Shown here: in pieces, positions 36,317 through 44,415 of the stretch
Numbering within the stretch: the first letter of the stretch is position 1
Layout of the letters: the number at the start of each line of letters is the position of its first letter
Origin: JBJXHN01 sp046233135
GTDB taxonomy: Bacteria; Pseudomonadota; Alphaproteobacteria; Rhodospirillales; Rhodospirillaceae
Reading direction: 5' to 3'
Length of the DNA: 64,000 nt
Assembly (NCBI GenBank): GCA_046233135.1
Contig: JBJXHN010000004.1
Location: 1 to 64,000, forward strand
The notes under the pieces: generated by a model
What the model saw: only the letters and a program-made list of their open reading frames with translations
Database searches by the model: none
Told to the model about the DNA's origin: nothing
Made by a program: the position numbers and the translations under genes

Positions 36317-36693
36317 GATCAGGCCGAAGAAGCCGGCCGGAGGGCCGGGGCGGCGCTCTTACGAACGGGTCGGGCCAAAGCCGAGGGAATCGGACAGGCC
36401 CGACCCGCCGGCGCCCCCCGTTACCCTCCGGCCACGCTCCCCCGAATCGCGCGATTCACACGCGATGGTGTGGGAAAGGCGGTCGGTGCTGTATAGTCCG
36501 GATCAGCCATCATCCTTGGTCTCCTTGAGATGTAGGAAGGGTGGTGGTGAGGGACGGGTCGGTGGTTCCAGCACCGGCTCGTCCCGCTTCCGCCCGGCAC
36601 GCGGACGGCGCGAAAGGGAGTGTAGCGCGTTTAGAGAGCGGGTGCTACTAGGGAGTGTTCGGCTGTGGTTTCAGAGGCAGGAGCAGGCTTGGC
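36317..36693. other. Gene-free flank upstream (crRNA sense) of the CRISPR array
   Basis: No credible gene. It holds the nuclease upstream region with a small palindrome (AATCGCGCGATT near 36444) and a TATAGT hexamer near 36492. About 45 bp before the first repeat lies a decayed sequence (36619-36648) resembling an inverted CRISPR repeat or antirepeat. It is the distal flank if new spacers are added at the cas2 side. Confidence 0.6.
36619..36648 (+). other. Degenerate inverted repeat / antirepeat-like element
   Basis: AGTGTA followed by GTTTAGAGAGCGGGTGCTAC matches the reverse complement of the array repeat (AGTGTA at one end; GTTTTGGAGAGCAGCTAC at the other) with internal deletions and a short insertion. 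It has the same polarity as the tracrRNA antirepeat. It may be a relic repeat, or a second small-RNA antirepeat. Confidence 0.4.
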
Positions 36694-38116
36694 GCCATAG
36701 CTGCTCTCCAGAACAGACGGTGTTACACTATCGGCTGACGGCCTCGGCAAGGCGATAGCGCCGTAGCTGCTCTCCAAAACAGACGGTGTTACACTCGATG
36801 CACTCGGCGACGCAGATGGCGCGGCGCCGTAGCTGCTCTCCAAAACAGACGGTGTTACACTGAGCCAGCGACCTACACGCCCCCCGCCGGGGCCGTAGCT
36901 GCTCTCCAAAACAGACGGTGTTACACTACCTTCAAGACGTACTTCGCGCCGGCCAAGGCCGTAGCTGCTCTCCAAAACAGACGGTGTTACACTCATTTTA
37001 GTGTTTTTGTGCGGCGTTCTCGTGCCGTAGCTGCTCTCCAAAACAGACGGTGTTACACTCCACCCGAGGCGATCTATGGACCCCGACCCGCCGTAGCTGC
37101 TCTCCAAAACAGACGGTGTTACACTCCGGATCGTGGGGGATCCGCAACTTGCCGTGCCGTAGCTGCTCTCCAAAACAGACGGTGTTACACTCCAAGAAGG
37201 GTGTGACAGGAAGGAACTCGCGCCGTAGCTGCTCTCCAAAACAGACGGTGTTACACTGGTAGATCACACGACCACCACCGCGCCGGACGCCGTAGCTGCT
37301 CTCCAAAACAGACGGTGTTACACTGACTCGGGCGCCACAGGTACTGGCCCTGGCGCCGTAGCTGCTCTCCAAAACAGACGGTGTTACACTGTCAGGCTCT
37401 CGCCCGCCATGCGTCGTCTTGCCGTAGCTGCTCTCCAAAACAGACGGTGTTACACTGACTGTATTAAGCGTGGGATTGGGTATGACGCCGTAGCTGCTCT
37501 CCAAAACAGACGGTGTTACACTTACGGCGACAAGCCGGTCTGGATCGGCTACGCCGTAGCTGCTCTCCAAAACAGACGGTGTTACACTGGACATGGGCAA
37601 GATGATCGATGCGGAATAGCCGTAGCTGCTCTCCAAAACAGACGGTGTTACACTTAGATAAGGACGTTGTCGATTGGTTCAAACGCCGTAGCTGCTCTCC
37701 AAAACAGACGGTGTTACACTTCACTCGAAATAGAGAAAACAGCCATGCCTGCCGTAGCTGCTCTCCAAAACAGACGGTGTTACACTGCGCGGATGCCCTC
37801 AGCCGTCAGGCGATAGGCCGTAGCTGCTCTCCAAAACAGACGGTGTTACACTTCATGTCCTCTTTGGACTGCCCGGCTTGGCGCCGTAGCTGCTCTCCAA
37901 AACAGACGGTGTTACACTGTGATCGAGAAGCCGGCATTGACCGCGCGCGCCGTAGCTGCTCTCCAAAACAGACGGTGTTACACTCGGCGCGCCCCCATTT
38001 CTGCGGGGCCATTTGCCGTAGCTGCTCTCCAAAACAGACGGTGTTACACTGCGTTGCTGATGCGCCTTGGCAAGATTCTGGCCGTAGCTGCTCTCCAAAA
38101 CAGACGGTGTTACACT
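36694..38116 (+). CRISPR. Type II-C CRISPR array, 22 repeats and 21 spacers
   Basis: The 36-bp repeat starts GCCGTAGCTGCTCTCC and ends GACGGTGTTACACT. Repeats begin at 36694, 36760, 36826 and so on every 66 bp, the last at 38081. Spacers are 30 bp, except the one at 37258-37288, which is 31 bp. All repeats look identical except the first (36694), which differs at positions 4 (A for G) and 18 (G for A). The repeat's 5' part is perfectly complementary to the tracrRNA antirepeat when read on the + strand, so crRNAs come from the + strand. A terminator directly follows the last repeat. Degeneracy at the left end suggests that end is oldest and that spacers enter near cas2. Spacer targets cannot be assigned here. 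Confidence 0.98.
36721..36729 (+). promoter_or_regulatory. Repeat-embedded extended -10 element (first of 22)
   Basis: TGTTACACT, repeat positions 28-36, fits TGn plus a -10 hexamer (TACACT, 4 of 6 to TATAAT). It recurs at the end of every repeat, including the degenerate first. In Neisseria and Campylobacter type II-C arrays each repeat carries such a promoter and starts its own crRNA inside the next spacer. Confidence 0.6.
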
Positions 38117-38120
38117 GGAT

Positions 38121-38162
38121 CCCGCCATAACCCCTTGAATCTAGGGTGTTATGGCGGGTTTT
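38121..38162 (+). terminator. Intrinsic terminator right after the CRISPR array
   Basis: A perfect 11-bp stem (CCCGCCATAAC at 38121-38131 with GTTATGGCGGG at 38148-38158) is extended by CCC/GGG around a one-base bulge and followed by TTTT. It begins 4 bp after the last repeat and would stop + strand array transcripts before they run antisense into cas2. Confidence 0.85.
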
Positions 38163-38189
38163 CAGTGCGAAAAAACCGGAGGATCCGGG

Positions 38190-38585
38190 TCAAAAAAGGG
38201 CCAGTTGCTCCGGTTTTTTCTCGGTCTCCGTCTGGCTGCGCCCGTGATAATTCCGGGTCATGCCGTACTGTTTGTCGGTCAGGAACATCATGCTCACCGA
38301 TCCCAGGGACGGGGTCTGTTTGCCGATCCGGTCTGCCGCCGCCTCTGCCCGGGTGCGGATGTCGAAATAGCGCAGATAGACCGACCATTGTTTCATGGTG
38401 AAGCCTTCATCTTTCAGCAGATTGCGGAATTGGGTGGCCGCCCGGCGTTCCTTGGCGGATCCCACGGGAAGGTCGAAGACAACAAGAAGCCACATGGCGC
38501 GGTACCCCGAAAAGCCGCCGGTGCGGGATTCGCGTTTCATCCGATAGCGCAGGCTCAGTTCCCGGCGCAGGCGGGCGTCAATCAA
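38190..38585 (-). CDS. cas2: CRISPR-associated Cas2
   Basis: The 131-aa ferredoxin-fold protein has the beta-1 motif MWLLVVFDLPVGSAKERRAA with the conserved Asp, then FRNLLKDEGFTMKQWSVYLR. With Cas1 it forms the integrase that inserts new spacers; Cas2 is the structural dimer. The start at 38585 overlaps cas1 by 8 bp and gives a ~30-residue N-terminal extension before MWLLVV; translation from that internal Met would give a normal-length Cas2. It is last in the cas operon, with 28 bp between its stop and the array terminator. Confidence 0.95.
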   Translation of the reverse strand: MIDARLRRELSLRYRMKRESRTGGFSGYRAMWLLVVFDLPVGSAKERRAATQFRNLLKDEGFTMKQWSVYLRYFDIRTRAEAAADRIGKQTPSLGSVSMMFLTDKQYGMTRNYHGRSQTETEKKPEQLALF

Positions 38586-39498
38586 GGTCCAGACTCCCCT
38601 GATCCACGGCCGTCCACGAATCGGGGAACCATGGCGTGGTGCGGTCCCCCATGAACACGTCCACCAGCGACAGCGCCATGGCGGTCATCACCCGGGGCAC
38701 CGCCTGGGATCCCTGGTCGGTGGGCAGGCTGCGGTCGGTGACTCCGACCAGGGCGGCCTTCATCTCGGCATCCAACGCCTTGTCCTGCCAGACCTTGGCA
38801 TTGCGCCAGACCAGATCGTCCACCAGGGGGCGGAAGGGCTCCACCAAGTCATCGGCGAGCTGGAAGGGATTGCGCTTGCCCGAATGGAACACCCCCAGGC
38901 TGGGATTCAGGCCGGCCGCGCAAATCGCCCTGGCCACCGCCGCACGCAGCACCGTGTAGCCATAGTTCAAGGGGGCGTTCAGCCCTCCGGCGTCCGGGTC
39001 CCGCCGGAAGCGAGGCCCCAGCAGCGCCGGCCAGTACAGCCGGGCGGCCTGGGCTTCCGTGTTGTCCGGATCGCCTGCCCGCACGGACTTGGCCATAACC
39101 CGCAGCCGGGTCCCATCGGCGGCGCCGATTCGGTCCAGCATTTGGCCCTGGGCGAGGATTTTCTGGGTGACCATGGCCTTCCAGATCCGCTTGCGCGTGG
39201 GCAGGGGCGCATCGGCCTGCAAGGCCATGCGCGGCGCCTGTTCGCCATTGCCGACCACCGGCACCGCCAGGGACAGCGGCATGTGGTTGCGCCCGCAGAT
39301 GACCAGGGGGATGCCCAGTTCCGCCAGCCGGCCGAGCAGGGAGGCGGAGACCATCGCCCCATGGCCGTGGATCAGGACGGATTGGATATCCGACAGCGGC
39401 ACCCGCCCCACCTCGGCGCCGTCCGCGGCGACTCGCAGGGACTCCCGGTTCAGGGTCAGGGTGCGTCCCTCCCCGGAGATGTCGACCACCCGCCACAT
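38578..39498 (-). CDS. cas1: CRISPR-associated endonuclease Cas1 (type II)
   Basis: The 306-aa integrase nuclease has an N-terminal beta domain with VPLSDIQSVLIHGHGAMVSA and a C-terminal helical domain. The metal ligands lie in NTEAQAARLYWPAL (Glu), GVFHSGKRNPFQLADDL (His and Asp) and the following EPFRP/VDD region. It cuts and joins prespacers to the leader-end repeat. It starts 3 bp after the cas9 stop, so cas9-cas1-cas2 are one operon. Absence of csn2 and cas4 defines subtype II-C. Confidence 0.96.
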   Translation of the reverse strand: MWRVVDISGEGRTLTLNRESLRVAADGAEVGRVPLSDIQSVLIHGHGAMVSASLLGRLAELGIPLVICGRNHMPLSLAVPVVGNGEQAPRMALQADAPLPTRKRIWKAMVTQKILAQGQMLDRIGAADGTRLRVMAKSVRAGDPDNTEAQAARLYWPALLGPRFRRDPDAGGLNAPLNYGYTVLRAAVARAICAAGLNPSLGVFHSGKRNPFQLADDLVEPFRPLVDDLVWRNAKVWQDKALDAEMKAALVGVTDRSLPTDQGSQAVPRVMTAMALSLVDVFMGDRTTPWFPDSWTAVDQGSLDLD

Positions 39499-39501
39499 CG
39501 A

Positions 39502-42500
39502 TCAGCCCTCGCCCGGACGGTTGCCGGTGGGAGGCTTCCATTTCAGGTAGCCCGTTGGTGTCAGGTAGACCGGGACAGGGGCGCGCTCCAGGAACTTGGA
39601 AACGCTGCCAAAGCGGAGCCGAACCTCCGCCGGCACCTCTTTCGGTGCCCGGGATTCGGCCACCGGCAGGCATTCCAGGTCCAGGCTTCCGCCCCCGCCG
39701 GAGAAAGAGCGGACCCGGAACAGATCCCGGCCGTCGTCGGGGTCCCTGGTACGGTCCATTTCCAGGACATCCCCCTGGTGGACGACGAACAGCACCCGCT
39801 CCGCCCCCACCGCTGCCGCGCGGTCGAAGTCCGAGGTGACGGCGTCGATGGTCTGGATGATGTCCACCGCCCGATCCCCGCTGTGATCGAGGAAGACCAC
39901 CAGTTCCGCGTTGCTTTTGGTGATGAACACCCGGTCCGGCACCCGGCGGCCCCGCTTGTCGGTGCGCCAGGACAGCACCCGGGCGGACTGGTGATCCAAC
40001 CGCTTGAAGCGGCGCGTTCCGCTTTGGCTCACCCGGGCGACCGCTTCCTTGGCGCGCACCGTGGCGCTTTTCACCTTGCCCGCGTCGTCCCGCTCCGGCG
40101 TTTCCTCCCAGGCGGTCAGCAAGGCGTTGCGCAGGCCGTCCAGGGACCGGCCAAGGTTGCGCAGGTCCAGGTCCGGCCGCGTGCCGCCCCACCACACCGG
40201 GGTGTCCCGTTCCATGGCCTTGGCCAGGACGGCCTCGTGCTCCGGCGACAGGCGCAGCGCCTTGTCCAGCTTGGCGGTGAAGTCCGCCTTTGACGCATAG
40301 GCCACGGCCAGGGCGCCGACATCCACATGGGTCAGGGTCAGGACCATCCCCGGCCGGTCCGGATTCTCGCAGATCACGCCCAGCTGGGTTTGCTGGTGCA
40401 GCTGCCCCATGGGGTCGTGGTCGGGGCGCAGGGTGACCCGGGTGGGGCGGTCCGGGGTCATGGTGGTCAGGAAATCCTTGACCGTTCCGGCGAAGGACGG
40501 GTCCCAGCAGATCCCCGCCCCCCGACGCGCCCGGTCGGCGGCGCGCACCGCCTGCAGGGCATCGATGGCCGAGTCGCGGGTTTCGCCCCGGCCGGTCAGG
40601 GTGGCGATGCGCTGCACGTCGGAGCGCGAGGCGCAGCCGGCCACAATGGCGTCCAGCAGATGGTGGCGGTCGTCCCAGCGGATCTTCTTGCGCGCCGCCA
40701 CGGCCTGGTTCAGGGCGGCCGCATGGGCCTCTCGCGCGGCCGGGTCGTCGGGGATGGGGCCGTCGGTGGCGAACAGGGCGGGGTCCAGGCGGCCTTCGTC
40801 CACCATGATGGTGCGGATCACATCCGTCAGCCCCCAGGCCCGGCGCAGCAGGTCCGACAGCCCGCCGGTCAGGCACAGCACGTCGCTTTCCTCCGGCACC
40901 AGGGGGCGCAGATAGCGCCGCGCCAGCTTGCCCACGTACCGGGTGTCGTTGAGATAGCGGTCCTGGAAATATCCCTCCTCCCGGAAGCGCTCCATGGCCG
41001 TTTCCTCGAACCGCCAGAGCGACCCGGGGCGCAGGTCTTTGACCCGTTGCAGCAGGCTGGCGTAATCCTGCATCTCGCCCCGGGGGCCGGAGAACGACGG
41101 GTGGAAGGCTTCGAAGGGGGTATCGTCGGCTTTCTTGTGGTTATAGGCCTTGAGGCAGAGCGCCAGATTGCCCATGCGGCCGTCCATGGTGCGGGCCTGG
41201 GGCAGGATGTGGTCCACCTCCACCCGGCCCTGGACGATATCGTCCATCGAGATCGTTTCGCCCGAATACAGGCAGGTCTTGTTCTGCCACTCCCACAGCC
41301 GCATCAGCCGCAGTGTCTTGGGTGAGGGTCGCAGGCCGGCCAGCACCAGATCCCTGGCCCAGGTGTCGTTCCGGCGCTGGTTGCGGGCGTTTTCCCGCTC
41401 GATCTCGGCGCGGTCGTCGGCGCTCTTATTCAGGTCCCGGGCCAGCTCCAGGCCGATATGCACAGGGTTGCCGTAGCGCTTCAGATAGTCGTTGGCGACC
41501 GCGCGCAGGCGGTTCATGGCCACATGGACGACCGGATTGGGGATGCGGCCGAAGCGTTCCTCCTCGGTCTTCGGCGGTCGGCCTGCCGATTGCCGTTTTT
41601 CCGCCGCCCGGTCCGGCACGCAGGCGTCGCGCAGGATTTCGCCGTAGTAGGGCAGGCGATCCCGGGGTTCGGTGGAACCGCTCAGATGATCGGTCAGCCC
41701 GGCCATCTTTTCTGCTTCGGACAGGGCGCAGACGGTGGTCCGCAGCACCTCCACCAGCCGGGCTGTCGCCGTCGCTCCGGCCGAGCTGTACCCCCGGGGC
41801 AGGGAGGCCTTGGAGACGGCTTCGGCCTGTTCGGCCGTCAGGCCATAGAGGGTGATCAGGGTGTTGACGACGGCTTCGTGGTCGTCTTCCTCCCGCAGCA
41901 GGGTTTCCAGGCTGTGGCGGCCTTCTGTGTCCTGCGTTGCCCACAGGTCGCCGATTCCGGCGGCATTGGCCATATGGACCAGGGCATGACCCTTGATCAG
42001 CCGGCGGCTTTTGCCGGCGGACACCTCCAGCGCCAGGATCGGCGCGTCCTTGTCCTTGCCCAGTTTCATGGCCTTGCGGGCGGCGGCGGCGCTGACGTCC
42101 TTGCCGGCCAGGGCGATGGCGGCCACGGCGTCGCGCTGCTCCAGGGTGGGCAACTGGCGGGCGCCGCTGCGGGGATCGGTCATCAGGCAGAGGTTATTGA
42201 CCTCCTCGTAGATCCGCTTCGTCTGGAACAGGTCCGACGCGATGGCCAGCCGGGGTTCCACATTGCCGTCCGCCCCTTTCAGGCCATAGCGGCAGGGGCC
42301 GACGCGGGGGCGTTCCATGGGGACTTCGTCAAAAACGGCGGCATGGATGGTTTGTCGCAGGCTGTCGGTCAGCTGCGGGTGGTCTTCGGCCTGGCGGGCG
42401 AGCAGGCGGGCCAGTTCGTCTTCCATCATGGTCCGGGTATAGACCCGCTGGTTGGCGTTGCGGCGCGAGGCCCGGGTGGGCTGGCCCGCCATTTCGTCCT

Positions 42501-43068
42501 GGTGGGCGAGCTGGCCCGGGGTGGCGGGACCGCCGGTGCCGCCGGTCAGCCGGACCCCCAGGTCTTCCAGAGCCGCGCGGGTTTCCTTGGCCCTGTCGGC
42601 GATGCTGGTGCCCTTGCTGTCCTTTTCCTCGCCGTCTTTGTCCGACGGCCCGAGCCCCCGGCTGAGCCGCCGGCCGCGATTGCGGGCGATATGCATGATG
42701 GCCCGGCCCAGATCCTCCGGCGCCAGGGTCTGGGTGATCCCCAGGGCGCGCAGGCGGATGCGGGACAGGCCGCCGTTGACCAGCTGCTTGCGCTCGTCGT
42801 CCGGCAGGGCGGGCGGGGCGGTGTCGAATCCGGGCGGGAGGCTCAGGTCCTCGGCCAGGATCCGCCGCAGCCGCCGCAGCCGGTATTGGCGGCGGTCGGT
42901 CTGGCGGCGCATGGACCGGAAGGTCCGCCGCTCCACCCCGCCTTCGGGCACCGGATAGACATGCGAGATGCCATCCAGCAGCGCGACCGGGTTGTTATAC
43001 TCATCCAGTTCCAGGACGGCGAAGCCCAGGCTTCCCACGCCGACGTCGATCCCCCATCCGATCCGCAT
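39502..43068 (-). CDS. cas9: CRISPR-associated RNA-guided endonuclease Cas9 (type II-C)
   Basis: The compact 1188-aa Cas9 has RuvC-I GWGIDVGVGSLGFAV (Asp8), an Arg-rich bridge helix (RSMRRQTDRRQYRLRRLRR, ~52-70) and a recognition lobe (~75-500). RuvC-II is HIGLELARDLN (Glu541), HNH is VEVDHILPQARTMDG (His620) with NLALCLKAYNHKKAD, and RuvC-III is HHLLDAIVAG (His803, Asp806). The rest is the wedge/PAM-interacting region. All catalytic residues of both nuclease domains are present, so it should cut both strands of DNA matched by a crRNA:tracrRNA pair. AAGGGG precedes the start at 43068. The tracrRNA gene starts ~65 bp upstream in the opposite direction. GC content resembles the rest of the window, arguing against very recent import. 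Confidence 0.98.
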   Translation of the reverse strand: MRIGWGIDVGVGSLGFAVLELDEYNNPVALLDGISHVYPVPEGGVERRTFRSMRRQTDRRQYRLRRLRRILAEDLSLPPGFDTAPPALPDDERKQLVNGGLSRIRLRALGITQTLAPEDLGRAIMHIARNRGRRLSRGLGPSDKDGEEKDSKGTSIADRAKETRAALEDLGVRLTGGTGGPATPGQLAHQDEMAGQPTRASRRNANQRVYTRTMMEDELARLLARQAEDHPQLTDSLRQTIHAAVFDEVPMERPRVGPCRYGLKGADGNVEPRLAIASDLFQTKRIYEEVNNLCLMTDPRSGARQLPTLEQRDAVAAIALAGKDVSAAAARKAMKLGKDKDAPILALEVSAGKSRRLIKGHALVHMANAAGIGDLWATQDTEGRHSLETLLREEDDHEAVVNTLITLYGLTAEQAEAVSKASLPRGYSSAGATATARLVEVLRTTVCALSEAEKMAGLTDHLSGSTEPRDRLPYYGEILRDACVPDRAAEKRQSAGRPPKTEEERFGRIPNPVVHVAMNRLRAVANDYLKRYGNPVHIGLELARDLNKSADDRAEIERENARNQRRNDTWARDLVLAGLRPSPKTLRLMRLWEWQNKTCLYSGETISMDDIVQGRVEVDHILPQARTMDGRMGNLALCLKAYNHKKADDTPFEAFHPSFSGPRGEMQDYASLLQRVKDLRPGSLWRFEETAMERFREEGYFQDRYLNDTRYVGKLARRYLRPLVPEESDVLCLTGGLSDLLRRAWGLTDVIRTIMVDEGRLDPALFATDGPIPDDPAAREAHAAALNQAVAARKKIRWDDRHHLLDAIVAGCASRSDVQRIATLTGRGETRDSAIDALQAVRAADRARRGAGICWDPSFAGTVKDFLTTMTPDRPTRVTLRPDHDPMGQLHQQTQLGVICENPDRPGMVLTLTHVDVGALAVAYASKADFTAKLDKALRLSPEHEAVLAKAMERDTPVWWGGTRPDLDLRNLGRSLDGLRNALLTAWEETPERDDAGKVKSATVRAKEAVARVSQSGTRRFKRLDHQSARVLSWRTDKRGRRVPDRVFITKSNAELVVFLDHSGDRAVDIIQTIDAVTSDFDRAAAVGAERVLFVVHQGDVLEMDRTRDPDDGRDLFRVRSFSGGGGSLDLECLPVAESRAPKEVPAEVRLRFGSVSKFLERAPVPVYLTPTGYLKWKPPTGNRPGEG

Positions 43069-43096
43069 GCTTCATGCCCCTTGCGACAACAAAAGA

Positions 43097-43126
43097 TTGA
43101 CAAGTGTCGCTGTGGCAGCTTTTAAT
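43097..43126 (+). promoter_or_regulatory. tracrRNA promoter
   Basis: Consensus -35 TTGACA (43097-43102) and -10 TTTAAT (43121-43126) are separated by 18 bp, placing the start near 43132-43134, immediately before the antirepeat. It overlaps the upstream region of the divergent cas9. Confidence 0.8.
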
Positions 43127-43131
43127 ATCAA

Positions 43132-43226
43132 CGCTGTTTTGGAGAGCAGCTACGGTAATGCCACCTCTCTTCGGAGGGGTGGAATTGAAAAATGGAAAGC
43201 GGTCCCATTGGGGCCGCTTTCTTTTT
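43132..43226 (+). ncRNA. tracrRNA
   Basis: Trans-activating CRISPR RNA of about 95 nt. The antirepeat at 43134-43155 is perfectly complementary over 22 nt to repeat positions 2-23, plus a G-U pair at position 1. A 9-bp hairpin with a UUCG tetraloop follows (43161-43182; CCACCTCTC/GAGGGGTGG). After an A-rich linker comes the 12-bp terminator hairpin (43195-43221) with five T. It base-pairs with pre-crRNA for RNase III processing and anchors the crRNA in Cas9. Position just upstream of and divergent from cas9 is common in type II loci. The ends are predicted from promoter and terminator. Confidence 0.93.
43195..43226 (+). terminator. tracrRNA intrinsic terminator
   Basis: A stem of 12 pairs (GAAAGCGGTCCC with GGGGCCGCTTTC, one G-T pair) and an ATT loop are followed by TTTTT at 43222-43226. 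It doubles as the 3' hairpin of the tracrRNA. Confidence 0.92.
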
Positions 43227-43352
43227 GGGCATCAAGTCTTGGGCTCCGGGGCTTTCAGGCACTTGCGTGCCTAGAAGCTATGAAGGGTGAGATGGAATTC
43301 CTTGCGATTCCGGAGATTATGGGGGTTGGCTTTCGTCCTTTCCGTTTTCTCT

Positions 43353-44366
43353 TCACCCCAAATTCTCCGCCTCTCCCAGCACTTCGGCAAACACCGCCGG
43401 TTCCACATTCCCGCCTGACGCCACGACCACCGTGGTCTTGCCGCGCAGGTCCACCTTTCCGGCCAGGGCGGCGGCCAGCGCTGCCGCGCCGCCGGGCTCC
43501 ACCACGATCTTCAGGTGCAGGAAGGCCAGAAGCATTGCCCGGCGGACCATCCGGTCGTCCACGCTCAGCACGCCGGCCAGCAGGCGGCGGTTCAGGGGCA
43601 GGGTCAGCTTGCCCGGTCGTAGCGACAGCAGCGAATCACAGAACGGCGAGCCCGTCCCGTCGTTCGCCGCCCCGACCTCGCCAGCCAGGGCGCGGGCGGT
43701 GTCGTCCCATCCCTCCGGCTCCACGCCATACAGCGGCAGCGCCGGATAGGCGTCGCGCAGGGCCAGCGCCGTGCCGCTGATCAGCCCGCCGCCGCCGCAG
43801 GGGATCAGCACCTGATCGGGCGTCACGGCCTGCTCGGCGCATTGCGCGGCGATCTCCAGCCCCACGGTTCCCTGACCGGCCATCACCGCCGGGTGGTCGA
43901 AGGGCGGGATCAGCGTGCCGCCGGTCTCCGCCAGCACCCGCTGCGCCACCTCTTCGCGGGTCCGCCGGGTGCAGAAGACGACGGTGGCCCCATGGGCCTT
44001 GGTCAGCCGCACCTTCAGCGCCGGCGCGTCTTCGGGCATGACGATCGCCGCCGGCACGCCCCAGGCCTTCGCCGCCGCCGCCACCGCCTGGCCATGGTTG
44101 CCGGAGCTGTGGGTGACCACGCCGGCCTCTCGCGTGGCCGGGTCCAGGCAGGCCAGCGCATTGGTCGCGCCGCGGATCTTGAAGGCACCGGTGCGTTGCA
44201 GACATTCCGCCTTGACCAGCAGCCGGCCGCCCAGCGTGGCGTTCAGGACCGGGCTTTCCAGCAACGGCGTGCGCACCACCGCGTCAGCCAGCCGCGCGGC
44301 GGCGGCGTGGATGTCGGCGATGGAAATCGCGTCACCGGATGCGGCGGACGGGGGGGAGTCTGCCAT
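43353..44366 (-). CDS. Threonine/serine dehydratase-like PLP enzyme
   Basis: The 337-aa fold-type II PLP enzyme has the Schiff-base Lys in RTGAFKIRGATNAL, the substrate loop SSGNHGQAVAAAAK and the phosphate-binding glycine loop PCGGGGLISG. There is no C-terminal ACT regulatory domain, so it is closer to catabolic threonine/serine ammonia-lyase or serine racemase than to biosynthetic IlvA of about 500 aa. It deaminates Thr or Ser to the 2-oxo acid, or racemises Ser. AGGAGA precedes the start. It is downstream of purD on the same strand with a 49-bp gap. Confidence 0.88.
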   Translation of the reverse strand: MADSPPSAASGDAISIADIHAAAARLADAVVRTPLLESPVLNATLGGRLLVKAECLQRTGAFKIRGATNALACLDPATREAGVVTHSSGNHGQAVAAAAKAWGVPAAIVMPEDAPALKVRLTKAHGATVVFCTRRTREEVAQRVLAETGGTLIPPFDHPAVMAGQGTVGLEIAAQCAEQAVTPDQVLIPCGGGGLISGTALALRDAYPALPLYGVEPEGWDDTARALAGEVGAANDGTGSPFCDSLLSLRPGKLTLPLNRRLLAGVLSVDDRMVRRAMLLAFLHLKIVVEPGGAAALAAALAGKVDLRGKTTVVVASGGNVEPAVFAEVLGEAENLG

Positions 44367-44415
44367 GCCGGGGTTCTCCTACAGGAGGGGGGAGGGGAAC
44401 GCGTCTTGTCGCGGA

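Noticed and set aside
36426..36500. Possible leader promoter for the array (TATAGT near 36492)
   Set aside because: No acceptable -35 at proper spacing. Repeat-embedded promoters explain transcription better.
36631..38130. Several open frames through the array giving repetitive proteins (SVTPSVLESSYG or RSCSPKQTVLH units)
   Set aside because: The 66-bp repeat-spacer period is a multiple of three, so frames stay open by chance. They are artefacts of the CRISPR array.
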